Below, one piece after another: positions 1-7,758 of a stretch of DNA of 64,000 nucleotides. The stretch lies in NCBI RefSeq assembly GCF_036245865.1, contig NZ_BTTW01000001.1:310001-374000 (forward strand). Direction: 5' to 3'. How positions within the stretch are numbered: the stretch's first letter is position 1; each line of letters begins with the position of its first letter. Origin of the DNA: Corallococcus caeni (GTDB lineage Bacteria > Myxococcota > Myxococcia > Myxococcales > Myxococcaceae). A model generated the notes under the pieces. That model did not search any database and had not been told where the DNA came from. It saw only the letters and a program-made list of their open reading frames with translations. The translations under genes were made by a program, and so were the position numbers.

Positions 1-689
1 TCCAGGTCCTTGTGGCGCGCGGCCACCTTGCGCTCGAAGAGGCGGCCCTTGTCCTGCGCGAACTTGAGCAGCGGGCTGCGCGAGTCCACGTCCGTGGCCG
101 CCAGCACCAGCGCGTGCCCCGGCGGCACGCCCTTCTGGAGCAGCTCCAGGAGCGCGGACGCGTCCCCTTCCGGGGCGCTGATGCGCTCGTCGCGGCAGAA
201 GGCCGCCGCCTCCTGGAGGAAGGCGAGGTCCGCCTCCGCCAGGTCCACGTTCAGTTCGTCCTTCCACTGCTCCACGGTGGGCGCGCCGGGCACGCGGGGA
301 TCCAGCTGATCCACGCCCCAGCCCGCGCGGCCCGCGAGCGCCAGCAGCCGCCGGGCGCCCTCCTTGCGCTTGCCCGCCTTCCACGCGTCGCGCGCCTTGG
401 CCAGCGCGTCGCCCTTGCCCTTCTTGGGCGCGAGGAACTCCGGGTCGCGCACCAGCACCACCTTGCGCCCGGGGAACAGCGGCATGGTGGCCAACTCCTG
501 CGCCACCTCGCGCGGGGAGGCGGCGTCCAGCACCGCGAGGTTGAGCCCCATGGCGGCGTCCGGCACCAGCGTCTTCACCAGCTCGTCGGCGCCCTTGCGG
601 ACCAGGAACTCCTCGCCCCACAGGAGGTACAGCGGCCACACCTTGCCGCCCTTCACCTCCGCCAGCACCTCGTCCATGTCCGCGCTCAT
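1..689 (-). CDS. holA: DNA polymerase III subunit delta (HolA), 3'-truncated by window edge
   Basis: The visible 229 codons are the N-terminal part of the clamp-loader delta subunit, which opens the beta sliding clamp during replication. The N-terminus has the family pattern of a short lead-in followed by PLYLLWGEEFL, where delta subunits carry a degenerate nucleotide-binding fold, then an FPGRKVVLVRD strand. The start ATG at 689 overlaps the TGA of holB (ATGA), so the two clamp-loader subunits are translationally coupled. That neighbour is the main support for choosing HolA over other AAA-like proteins. The C-terminal part lies left of position 1. Confidence 0.85.
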   Translation of the reverse strand, partial: MSADMDEVLAEVKGGKVWPLYLLWGEEFLVRKGADELVKTLVPDAAMGLNLAVLDAASPREVAQELATMPLFPGRKVVLVRDPEFLAPKKGKGDALAKARDAWKAGKRKEGARRLLALAGRAGWGVDQLDPRVPGAPTVEQWKDELNVDLAEADLAFLQEAAAFCRDERISAPEGDASALLELLQKGVPPGHALVLAATDVDSRSPLLKFAQDKGRLFERKVAARHKDL

Positions 690-1720
690 CGGCCCTCCAC
701 GCACAGTTCGATGAGCAGCCGCTCCAGCTGCAGCCGGGGCGCGCCGTTGCGCGAGCCGATGGCCGTGCGCGCGGACTCCAGCAGCGCGTGCCGCCGGTGC
801 AGCGCGGCCTCCGACGTGCGCTGCGCCGCCGCCTCCGCCAGGGCCTTCAGGTCCCGGTTCGCCATCGCGTCCTCGGCCCCCGCCTTCGCGAGCGACACGT
901 CCCGCGTCCACAGGATGAGCAGCTCCAGCGCCGTGTCCGCGTCCTCGCGCGAGCCGCCGTGGGCCTCCGCGAAGCGCAGGAGGGCCGGGATGTCGTCACC
1001 GCTCAGGGCTTCGAAGGCGGTGAGCACGTCCTTGCGCTCCTTCAGCGCGTCCACGTCCAGCGCGAGCGCGCGGCCCAGGCTGCCCCCGGACATCACCGCG
1101 GCCAGGGCGGCGGTGTCCGCGTCCAGCTTGCGCTCCTGTTGCACGTGCCGTGCGACCAGGTCCACCGGCAGCGGACCGAAGTACACCTTGCTGCACCGGC
1201 TGCGGATGGTGGGCAGTAGCCGGTCCATGGCGCTCGCCACCAGGATGAGGGTGGTCTCCGAGGGCGGCTCCTCCAGCGTCTTGAGGAACGCGTTCTGCGC
1301 CTGGACGTTCATCTGCTCCGCGCTGACCAGGATGGCCACCTTGCGCTTGGATTCCAGGCCGCGCAGCGCCAGGCGCTCCTGGAGCTGGCGTACCTGCTCC
1401 ACGCGCAGCTCCCGGCTGGGCGTGCCGGTGAAGTCGGAGCGGCCCGCCAGTCCTCGCGACACGCGCTCGTCGTCCGGCATCACCCAGGTCACGTCCGGGT
1501 GCAGGCCCTTGGTGATGCGCACGCAGCTGGTGCACTTGCCGCAGCCCACCTCCGGGGCCTCCGGGCACGTGAGGGCCTGGGCCAGCCCCACCGCGGCCAG
1601 CTCCTTGCCCACACCTTCCGGTCCGGCGAACAGGTAGGCGTGATGCACCGAGCCAGACCGCAGGGCGGACTGGAGTGCGTCCGTCGCGCGGGGCTGTCCC
1701 TGCACCGAGGCAAGCGTCAT
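686..1720 (-). CDS. holB: DNA polymerase III subunit delta' (HolB)
   Basis: This 344-residue protein is the delta' clamp-loader subunit, an AAA+ protein that helps load the beta clamp. It shows a P-loop GPEGVGKE near residues 33-40. Four cysteines at about 52, 60, 63 and 66 match the zinc module of DnaX/HolB proteins, and the family block NAFLKTLEEPP is followed by a TIRSRC sensor segment. The open frame continues about 100 codons upstream, but that part is not protein-like; ATG 1720, followed by TLASVQGQ, is the family start. It overlaps holA by four bases. It is divergent from the MscS-type gene that starts at 1803. Confidence 0.9.
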   Translation of the reverse strand: MTLASVQGQPRATDALQSALRSGSVHHAYLFAGPEGVGKELAAVGLAQALTCPEAPEVGCGKCTSCVRITKGLHPDVTWVMPDDERVSRGLAGRSDFTGTPSRELRVEQVRQLQERLALRGLESKRKVAILVSAEQMNVQAQNAFLKTLEEPPSETTLILVASAMDRLLPTIRSRCSKVYFGPLPVDLVARHVQQERKLDADTAALAAVMSGGSLGRALALDVDALKERKDVLTAFEALSGDDIPALLRFAEAHGGSREDADTALELLILWTRDVSLAKAGAEDAMANRDLKALAEAAAQRTSEAALHRRHALLESARTAIGSRNGAPRLQLERLLIELCVEGR

Positions 1721-1802
1721 GGGGGCGTGTATCTCCGCTCGGAGGGCACCCGTCAACCGCCACCTTGACCCGTGCGCGCGCGGCCGGTCTGATTCGTCGG
1801 AC

Positions 1803-3293
1803 GTGCTGAACTTCCTCGAAGGCCACCTCCCCCTGCTGGCGGGCTCCGTCCTGACGGTGCTCCTGCTGAGCATCCAGCGCACCACCCGGGACCCGGACCT
1901 GCGCGACGACCTGCGCGGCGCGGTCCGGATGCTGCTCGCCTTCCTGGTGCTGCGGCTGGCCTCGCGCATCCTGCCGGAGGCCACGACGCCGGAGGGCCTG
2001 CGCAAGTTCGTGCACGTGGGCTGGATGCTCACGTTCGCCTACGGCGTCATCCGGGCCGGGGTGGCGTTCGCGCTGAAGCTGGTGCGGATGCGCTCGCCGG
2101 TGACGACGCCGAAAATCCTCCGCGACGTCATCGACTTCACGCTGTACGCGCTCGCCACCGTCCCCATCCTCCAGAGCCAGCTCAACCTGGACCTGGCGGG
2201 CCTGCTGGCCACGTCCGCGGTGCTGACGGTGGTCATCGGCCTCGCGCTCCAGGAGACGCTGGGCAACCTCTTCGCCGGCCTGTCGCTGCAACTGGACCGG
2301 CCCTTCGAGGTGGGCGACTTCATCCGCATTGGCGAGCACACCGGACGGGTGGTGCACATCGGGTGGCGCTCCATCCGCATCGCCAACTTCCGGCGCGAGG
2401 TCATCACCCTGCCCAACAGCATGGTGGGCAAGGAGCACGTGAAGAACTTCACCCAGCACCGCGAGCCCGTGGGCATCGAGATGCAGGTGGGGGTGTCGCT
2501 GGACGCGCCGCCCAACCAGGTGAAGCAGGCACTGCTGGACGTGGCGCGGGAGATTCCCCAGGTGCTGGTGCAGCCGCCGCCCCTGGCGCGCACGGTGGCC
2601 TTCACGGACTCCAACGCGCAGTACATGATCCGCGTCTTCCTCAACGACTTCGCGATGTCGGACACCGTGCGGGAGGAGCTGCACACGCGGCTGTGGTACC
2701 GGCTGCGCCGCGAGGGGCTGGAGCTGCCTCATGCCCAGCGCACGGTCACCCTGCGCCGGGAGACGGGGCACCGCCGCCGCGAGCTGGCCGACGACACGGT
2801 GCGGGAGCTCCTGCGCCAGGTGGACCTCTTCGCGCCGCTGGGCCCGGAGGAGCTGGAGCGCCTGCGGTGCGAGGTGGTGGTGCGCCGCTTCGGCCGCAAC
2901 GAGCGCATCATCCAGGAGGGCGACGAGGGCGGGACGTTCTACGTCGTGGCCTCCGGCGAGGTCAGCGTGCGCGCCGGCACGCTCCAGTCCGAGATCACGC
3001 GGCTGGGGCCGGGCCACTACATCGGAGAGATGTCGCTGCTCACCGGAGAGCGCCGCGCCGCCACCGTCGTGGCGCTCGAGGACTCCGTGCTGCTGGAGCT
3101 GGACCGGCCCACCTTCGCGCGCCTGTTCTCCGACTACCCGGGCCTGGCCCGGCAGCTCTCCGCGCTCCTCGCCCAGCGCCGCACCCAGCTGCGCGCCGTG
3201 GCCCAGGCGTCCGGCGGCGGACCGGACCACTCGCCCGAAGCGGGCCGCATCCTCGGAAGGCTGCGGGCCCTCTTCGGCCTGACGCACGAGTAG
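1803..3293 (+). CDS. MscS-family channel with C-terminal cyclic-nucleotide-binding domain
   Basis: A 496-residue inner-membrane protein. About four to five hydrophobic segments fill the first 150 residues. The last one (LATSAVLTVVIGLALQETLGNLFAGLSL, given here as positions near 120-150) is the pore-lining helix of MscS channels, and the MscS beta domain follows. Residues about 342-460 form a cNMP-binding domain with a phosphate-binding cassette containing GEMSLLTGERRAATV; its conserved Arg is retained, so ligand binding is plausible. GTG 1803 was chosen because the open frame upstream of it (from ATG 1719) reads as non-protein and overlaps the holB start. Channel gating by cAMP/cGMP is inference; two class III cyclases lie elsewhere in the window. 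Confidence 0.85.
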   Translation: MLNFLEGHLPLLAGSVLTVLLLSIQRTTRDPDLRDDLRGAVRMLLAFLVLRLASRILPEATTPEGLRKFVHVGWMLTFAYGVIRAGVAFALKLVRMRSPVTTPKILRDVIDFTLYALATVPILQSQLNLDLAGLLATSAVLTVVIGLALQETLGNLFAGLSLQLDRPFEVGDFIRIGEHTGRVVHIGWRSIRIANFRREVITLPNSMVGKEHVKNFTQHREPVGIEMQVGVSLDAPPNQVKQALLDVAREIPQVLVQPPPLARTVAFTDSNAQYMIRVFLNDFAMSDTVREELHTRLWYRLRREGLELPHAQRTVTLRRETGHRRRELADDTVRELLRQVDLFAPLGPEELERLRCEVVVRRFGRNERIIQEGDEGGTFYVVASGEVSVRAGTLQSEITRLGPGHYIGEMSLLTGERRAATVVALEDSVLLELDRPTFARLFSDYPGLARQLSALLAQRRTQLRAVAQASGGGPDHSPEAGRILGRLRALFGLTHE

Positions 3294-3300
3294 CGGTTTT

Positions 3301-3319
3301 CCCCGGACCAGCGCCGGGG
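3301..3319. terminator. Short GC hairpin after MscS-type gene
   Basis: CCCCGG and CCGGGG arms of 6 bp flank a 7-base loop, 7 bases after the stop codon. There is no T-run downstream on the plus strand, so an intrinsic terminator is only a possibility. Confidence 0.3.
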
Positions 3320-3352
3320 CAGTCACGACCCGCTGTCCTCAAGTCCCAGGCG

Positions 3353-3375
3353 GGTTGGAAGGCATGCATCCAACC
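3353..3375. promoter_or_regulatory. Inverted repeat upstream of the seven-gene operon
   Basis: A perfect 7-bp inverted repeat (GGTTGGA / TCCAACC) with a 9-base spacer lies 38 bases upstream of a candidate -10 element. It could be an operator or part of a termination structure for the preceding gene. The sequence does not decide between these. Confidence 0.3.
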
Positions 3376-3390
3376 GCGTCGCCAGGGGCT

Positions 3391-3418
3391 TTGACGCTCG
3401 GAGGCGGAAAGGTCTAAA
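3391..3418 (+). promoter_or_regulatory. Candidate sigma-70-like promoter of the 3428-10345 operon
   Basis: TTGACG at 3391-3396 and TCTAAA at 3413-3418 are separated by 16 bases, five of six and four of six matches to consensus. A start site would fall almost on the ATG at 3428, implying a very short or absent leader. However AAAGG at 3416-3420 could instead be the ribosome-binding site, in which case the -10 call is coincidental. Confidence 0.35.
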
Positions 3419-3427
3419 GGTTCACAC

Positions 3428-4291
3428 ATGCAAGTCATTCGTGGCTTTCCCGCGCGATTAGGCGCCCTGCTCCTCCCGGGAGCACTGCTGATGGCCCTGC
3501 CCCCGAGCGCGGCGGCCACGGCCCAGGTAAAGCCAGACGCGGCCCTCGCGGGCCTGGAGCGGCTGTCGCACCGCCGCGTGTTCTTCGGCCACCAGTCGGT
3601 GGGCGGAAACATCCTGGACGGCGTGCGCGGCCTGCGGCCCTCGCCCGGTCCGACGGCGCCCGCCATCGTGGAGGTGAAGGACGCGAGCGCGACGATTCCC
3701 CAGGGCACGCTGGCGCACGCGTTCGTGGGCCAGAACGAGCAGCCGGAGACGAAGCTCGCGCACTTCGAGCGGCTGCTGGACGGCGGCATCGCGAAGCAGG
3801 TGGACGTGGCGCTGATGAAGTTCTGCTACATCGACTTCACCTCCAGCACGGACGCGAAGGCCCTCTTCGACAAGTATCGCGCCACGCTCGCGGGGCTGAA
3901 GTCGCGCCACCCGGGCGTCACCTTCGTGCACGTCACCACGCCGCTGACCACGGTTCAGCGCGGGGCGAAGGCGTGGTTCAACGAGCTGCGCGGGCGCCCC
4001 GTCTTCGGCGTCGGGGAGAACGTGTCGCGCGAGGCCTTCAACGCGTTGATGCGGCAGACCTACGGCGGCAAGGAGCCGCTGTTCGACCTGGCGGCGCTGG
4101 AGTCGTCGCAGGCGGACGGCACCCGCGAGACGTACGAGGTGAACGGCCGCGCGTATCCGGCGCTGGTGCCGGCGTACTCGGACGACGGCGCCCACCTCAA
4201 CGCGCAGGGACAGGCGCGCGTGGCCTCCGCGCTGGTCGCCTTCCTGGCGGCCCTGCCCGAGGCGCCCGCCTCCGCGAAGGCCGGTCCCTGA
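3428..4291 (+). CDS. Secreted SGNH/GDSL-like hydrolase
   Basis: A 287-residue protein with a signal peptide (about residues 1-33, cleaved near an Ala-rich AAATAQ). The motif FGHQSVGGN at about residues 53-61 matches SGNH hydrolases in which GHQS replaces GDSL, giving Ser57 as the likely nucleophile. DDGAHLN near 252-258 supplies the Asp/His of block V. SGNH enzymes act as esterases or acyltransferases on carbohydrates and lipids. It is the first gene of a seven-gene operon with a 3-base gap to the next gene, which suggests that it edits or releases an acylated extracellular product. The substrate is unknown. Confidence 0.7.
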   Translation: MQVIRGFPARLGALLLPGALLMALPPSAAATAQVKPDAALAGLERLSHRRVFFGHQSVGGNILDGVRGLRPSPGPTAPAIVEVKDASATIPQGTLAHAFVGQNEQPETKLAHFERLLDGGIAKQVDVALMKFCYIDFTSSTDAKALFDKYRATLAGLKSRHPGVTFVHVTTPLTTVQRGAKAWFNELRGRPVFGVGENVSREAFNALMRQTYGGKEPLFDLAALESSQADGTRETYEVNGRAYPALVPAYSDDGAHLNAQGQARVASALVAFLAALPEAPASAKAGP

Positions 4292-4294
4292 GCC

Positions 4295-4837
4295 ATGGGC
4301 CTTCCGCTGATGATGATGCTCGGCCTGGGGCCGACCGTCGCGCGTTTGAAGTTGCGCCGCTGTGAGGCCGTGGGCGCCACCCCCACCGTCTGGGGCCGGG
4401 TCTGGATTCACGGCGGGGGGGAGATCCAGATCGGGGACCGCGTGGTGTTCGACGCGCGGATGGCGCCCATCGAGCTGCACGCGCAGCGGGGGGGACGCAT
4501 CGTGATCGAAGACGACGTGACCATCGAAGGGGGCAGCTCCATCGAAGCGCAGTCGCTCGTGTCGCTGGGCGCGCGCAGCCGTCTGGGCATGTGGTGCAAG
4601 CTGATGGACAACATGTATCACCCCGTCCGCGGCAACCGGCACGAGCGGCCGCAGTCGGTGCCGCTGCTGGTGGAGGAAGGCGTCACGGTGGGCAGCCGCT
4701 CCATCCTGCTGCCGGGCGCACACCTGCAGAAGGGCGCGAGCGTGGCCTCCGGCACGGTCATCTCCCGCCGCATCCCGCCCGGCGTGACGGTGGGCGGCTC
4801 GCCGGCCCGGGTGCTGCGGCGCGAGGTGGCGCGATGA
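4295..4837 (+). CDS. Left-handed beta-helix acyltransferase 1 (LbH/hexapeptide family)
   Basis: 180 residues made mainly of hexapeptide turns typical of the maltose/serine O-acetyltransferase fold (IQIGDRVVFDARM, IVIEDDVTIEGG, VTVGSRSILLPGAHLQKGASVASGTVIS). It ends in the family signature GGSPARVLRR. Such enzymes acetylate sugars or other hydroxyl or amino acceptors with an acyl-CoA or acyl-ACP donor. It is the second gene of the operon, and its stop overlaps the ATG of a second LbH acyltransferase (ATGA). The N-terminus is short and lacks a maltose-acetyltransferase cap domain. The acceptor cannot be read from sequence. Confidence 0.8.
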   Translation: MGLPLMMMLGLGPTVARLKLRRCEAVGATPTVWGRVWIHGGGEIQIGDRVVFDARMAPIELHAQRGGRIVIEDDVTIEGGSSIEAQSLVSLGARSRLGMWCKLMDNMYHPVRGNRHERPQSVPLLVEEGVTVGSRSILLPGAHLQKGASVASGTVISRRIPPGVTVGGSPARVLRREVAR

Positions 4838-5430
4838 AGCCCGTCATCCCCTCCCGCGAAGAGGCGCTCCAGATGGCGCGCGCGGGCCTCCAGATGGCGC
4901 GCACGGAGGTGTTCCCCCGCGCCGAGCGCATGGTGGCCGTCGCCCGGGCGCGCTGGCTGTTCCGCGCCTTCCGCACCGGCCGGGACGTGGCCGCCTATGG
5001 CCCGGTGACCGCCCGCAACGACGGCCACGCGGAGCTGGGGGACAAGCTGACGTTCCTGGGCGGCATGCTGCCCACGTCGGTGGTCTGCTACGAGCACGCG
5101 CGGCTGCTGGTGGGCAATGAGACCCAGTTCAACTACGGCGTGTCGGTGGAGGCCTGGGAGTCGGTGCAGATTGGCGCGCGGTGCATGTTCGCGTCCTTCG
5201 TGCGCGTGAGCGACCGGGACGGCCAGCGCATCTCCCCCATCATCATCGAGGACGACGTCTGGGTGGCCCACGGCGCCATCCTGCTGCCGGGCGTGCGCAT
5301 TGGCGCGCGGTCGGTGGTGTCGGCCGGCAGCATCGTTTCGCAGGACGTGCCTCCGGACTCGCTGGCCATGGGCAACCCGGCGCGCAGCATGAGCCTGGAC
5401 CTGGTGGCCCGCGAGGCCACGGGCTCCTGA
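4834..5430 (+). CDS. Left-handed beta-helix acyltransferase 2
   Basis: 198 residues. The first about 65 are helical with basic and hydrophobic repeats and no hexapeptide pattern. Residues about 75-190 carry hexapeptide-repeat turns ending in IIIEDDVWVAHGAILLPGVRIG and the terminal signature GNPARSMSLD. The order IEDDVWVAHGA matches the catalytic His region of xenobiotic/serine-type acetyltransferases. It is translationally coupled to the first acyltransferase (4-base overlap). The two adjacent acyltransferases are not close copies, which suggests different acceptors or positions. Confidence 0.8.
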   Translation: MKPVIPSREEALQMARAGLQMARTEVFPRAERMVAVARARWLFRAFRTGRDVAAYGPVTARNDGHAELGDKLTFLGGMLPTSVVCYEHARLLVGNETQFNYGVSVEAWESVQIGARCMFASFVRVSDRDGQRISPIIIEDDVWVAHGAILLPGVRIGARSVVSAGSIVSQDVPPDSLAMGNPARSMSLDLVAREATGS

Positions 5431-5448
5431 CGGGCCCCCGCTTCCCTT

Positions 5449-5478
5449 CGCCCGGCGCTCAGCAAAACGCGCCGGGCG
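5449..5478 (+). terminator. Strong hairpin inside the seven-gene operon
   Basis: A perfect 10-bp inverted repeat, CGCCCGGCGC / GCGCCGGGCG, encloses a 10-base A-rich loop in the 101-base gap between the second acyltransferase and the acyl carrier protein. The trailing bases are T-containing but not a clean T-run. It may attenuate transcription or protect an mRNA end, so that the ACP and later genes differ in expression from the first three genes. Confidence 0.5.
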
Positions 5479-5531
5479 CGTTGTCTTCGCATCGCCCTTC
5501 CACACCCCGCTTCGAAAGACAGGACCTCGCC

Positions 5532-5780
5532 ATGAGCACGCGTGACACGCTTCGCACCTTCATCATCGACACCTTCTTCGTGGACGACTTCGCGGACGAC
5601 GACTCGTTCCTGCGCAAGGGCCTCATCGACTCCACGGGCATGATGGAGCTGGTGGCGTTCATCGAGACGGAGTTCCACATCAAGCTCGACGACAAGGAGC
5701 TGGTGCCGGAGAACCTGGACTCGCTGTCGCGCGTGGTGGCCTTCGTGGACCGCAAGCAGTCGCTGGCGAAGGCGAGCTGA
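5532..5780 (+). CDS. Acyl carrier protein, stand-alone
   Basis: An 82-residue acidic protein with the carrier-protein fold pattern. The phosphopantetheine attachment site is LIDSTGMMELV with Ser34, and the C-terminal helix region contains NLDSLSRVVAFV. It differs enough from FabC-type ACP (DSTGMM rather than DSLDTV) to suggest a dedicated pathway carrier. ATG 5532 follows AGGAC. The next gene begins 7 bases after its stop. Placed with an acyl-AMP ligase and amidotransferases, it probably holds a small carboxylic or amino acid as a thioester; that is inference. Confidence 0.85.
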   Translation: MSTRDTLRTFIIDTFFVDDFADDDSFLRKGLIDSTGMMELVAFIETEFHIKLDDKELVPENLDSLSRVVAFVDRKQSLAKAS

Positions 5781-5787
5781 GACGCCC

Positions 5788-7758
5788 ATGTGCGGCATCG
5801 CGGGGTTCACCTTCCCGGCGGGTGACGCCGCGGGTCCGGCGCTTCACGCGGACCGGCTGCGCCGCATGACCGCCAGCATCAAGCACCGGGGACCGGACGC
5901 GCAGCGGGCCCTGCTGCTGGACGGCGCCGCGCTGGGGCACGCGCGCCTGTCCATCGTCGACCTGGCCTCCGGCCACCAGCCGATGCGCGACGAGGCCACC
6001 GGCCTCACCGTGGTCTTCAACGGGGAGATCTTCAACCACGTGGAGCTGCGCGAGCAGCTGTCGGGGGCGTATGCCTTCCGCACGCGCTCCGACACGGAGG
6101 TCATCCTCGCGGCGTTCCTCACGTGGGGCATCGACTGCGTGCGCCGCTTCGAGGGCCAGTGGGCGTTCGCGCTGTGGGACCCGCGAGACCGCACGCTGTG
6201 GATGTCGCGCGACCGCGTAGGCATCTGCCCGCTGTTCTACGCGCACCTGCCGGGAGGGCACCTGGCGTTCGCGTCGGAGGCGAAGGCGCTCTTCGCGGGG
6301 GGGCTCGTGACGCCCGCGCTGGACGCGCGGGGGCTCAAGCAGACGTTCCAGCTCTGGGCGCCGGTGGCGCCGCGCACGTCCTTCGAGGGCGTGTCGCTGC
6401 TGCCGCCCGCGCACGTGGCGAAGTGGCGCGACGGGGCGCTGACGCTCCAGCGCTACTGGGACCTGGACTTCGGCGTGACGCCGGACGCGGCGGAGGAGCC
6501 CCGGCTGCTGGAGGAGCTGGGCGCGGTGCTGGACCGGGCGGTGCGGCTGCGGCTGCGCGCGGACGTGCCGGTGGCGGCGTACCTGTCGGGCGGGCTGGAC
6601 TCCAGCCTCCTGTGCTCGCTGGCGCAGGAGCAGCTGGGGGGCACGCTGCGGACGTTCTCCGTGGGCTTCGCGCACGCGCGGTTCGACGAGCGCACGCACC
6701 AGGCGGCGGTGGCGGAGCAACTGCGCACCGAGCACCGCGTGGTGGAGATGCGCGACGGGGACATTGGCGCGCTGGTGCCGGGGGTCATCTTCCACGCGGA
6801 GCAGGCGATGATGCGCTCCGCGCCCGCGCCGTTCCTGCGGCTCTCCGGGTGGGTGCGCGACCAGGGCATCAAGGTGGTGCTGACGGGTGAGGGGTCGGAC
6901 GAGATGTTCCTCGGCTACGACCTGTTCAAGGAGACGAAGGTGCGCCAGTTCTGGGCGCGCCAGCCGGCGTCGAAGTACCGGCCGCTGCTCTTGCGCCGGC
7001 TGTACCCGACGCTGTCGGTGAGCCAGCAGAGCGTGGAGCTCTTGCGCGAGTTCTTCGGCACGGGGCTGGAGACGCCGGACGCGCTGGCGTTCTCGCACCT
7101 GGTGCGGTGGGGCAACAGCGGCCGCATCCTGCGCTTCCTCGCGCCGGAGTTCGCCGCGAAGGTGGCGGACGAGGATCCGGTGGCGTCGGTGCTCGCGACG
7201 GTGCCGGAGGCGGTGGCGAAGTGGAGGCCGCTGGCGCGCGCGCAGTACCTGGAGGCGCGCACGCTGCTGTCCGGCTACCTGTTGTCCGCGCAGGGCGACC
7301 GCATGCTGCTGGGCAACGCGGTGGAGGGGCGCTTCCCGTTCCTGGACACGGGCGTGATGGAGTTCGCCGCGCGCGTGCCGGAGCGGCTGCGGCTGCGAGG
7401 GCTGGACGAGAAGCACCTGCTCAAGCGCTTCTCGAAGGGCCGGGTGCCGGCGTCCATCCTGGAGCGCAGCAAGTTTCCCTATCGCGCGCCCATCGCGGGA
7501 GCGCTGGTGGGCCCGGATGCGCCGGCGTGGGCGCGCGAGCTGCTGGCCCCGGAGGCGGTGTCGGCGACGGGCGTCTTCGACGCGCGCAAGGTGGAGCGGC
7601 TGGTCGCGAAGCTGCGCGCGCCGAACTCCGCGGAGAGCGAAGCGGACACCATGGCCCTGTTCGCCGTGGCGTCCACGCAGTTGCTGGCGCACCACTTCCT
7701 GAAGCCGAAGCCCGTGCCCCAGGCGGACGTGGATGCCGTGCGGTTGGAGGCCGCGTGA
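5788..7758 (+). CDS. Asparagine synthase (glutamine-hydrolysing)-type amidotransferase
   Basis: A 656-residue protein. The N-terminal class II glutaminase domain starts MCGIAGF with Cys2 as nucleophile and has the RGPD motif. The C-terminal synthetase domain has the PP-loop SGGLDSS at about 265-271. The family uses glutamine-derived ammonia and an acyl-adenylate to make an amide. Length and layout fit AsnB homologues found in biosynthetic clusters (exosortase-associated and lasso/polysaccharide loci) as well as housekeeping AsnB. Its place between an ACP gene and an acyl-AMP ligase, with coupled overlaps, favours a pathway-specific amidation role. Its TGA overlaps the GTG of the ligase gene. 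Confidence 0.85.
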   Translation: MCGIAGFTFPAGDAAGPALHADRLRRMTASIKHRGPDAQRALLLDGAALGHARLSIVDLASGHQPMRDEATGLTVVFNGEIFNHVELREQLSGAYAFRTRSDTEVILAAFLTWGIDCVRRFEGQWAFALWDPRDRTLWMSRDRVGICPLFYAHLPGGHLAFASEAKALFAGGLVTPALDARGLKQTFQLWAPVAPRTSFEGVSLLPPAHVAKWRDGALTLQRYWDLDFGVTPDAAEEPRLLEELGAVLDRAVRLRLRADVPVAAYLSGGLDSSLLCSLAQEQLGGTLRTFSVGFAHARFDERTHQAAVAEQLRTEHRVVEMRDGDIGALVPGVIFHAEQAMMRSAPAPFLRLSGWVRDQGIKVVLTGEGSDEMFLGYDLFKETKVRQFWARQPASKYRPLLLRRLYPTLSVSQQSVELLREFFGTGLETPDALAFSHLVRWGNSGRILRFLAPEFAAKVADEDPVASVLATVPEAVAKWRPLARAQYLEARTLLSGYLLSAQGDRMLLGNAVEGRFPFLDTGVMEFAARVPERLRLRGLDEKHLLKRFSKGRVPASILERSKFPYRAPIAGALVGPDAPAWARELLAPEAVSATGVFDARKVERLVAKLRAPNSAESEADTMALFAVASTQLLAHHFLKPKPVPQADVDAVRLEAA

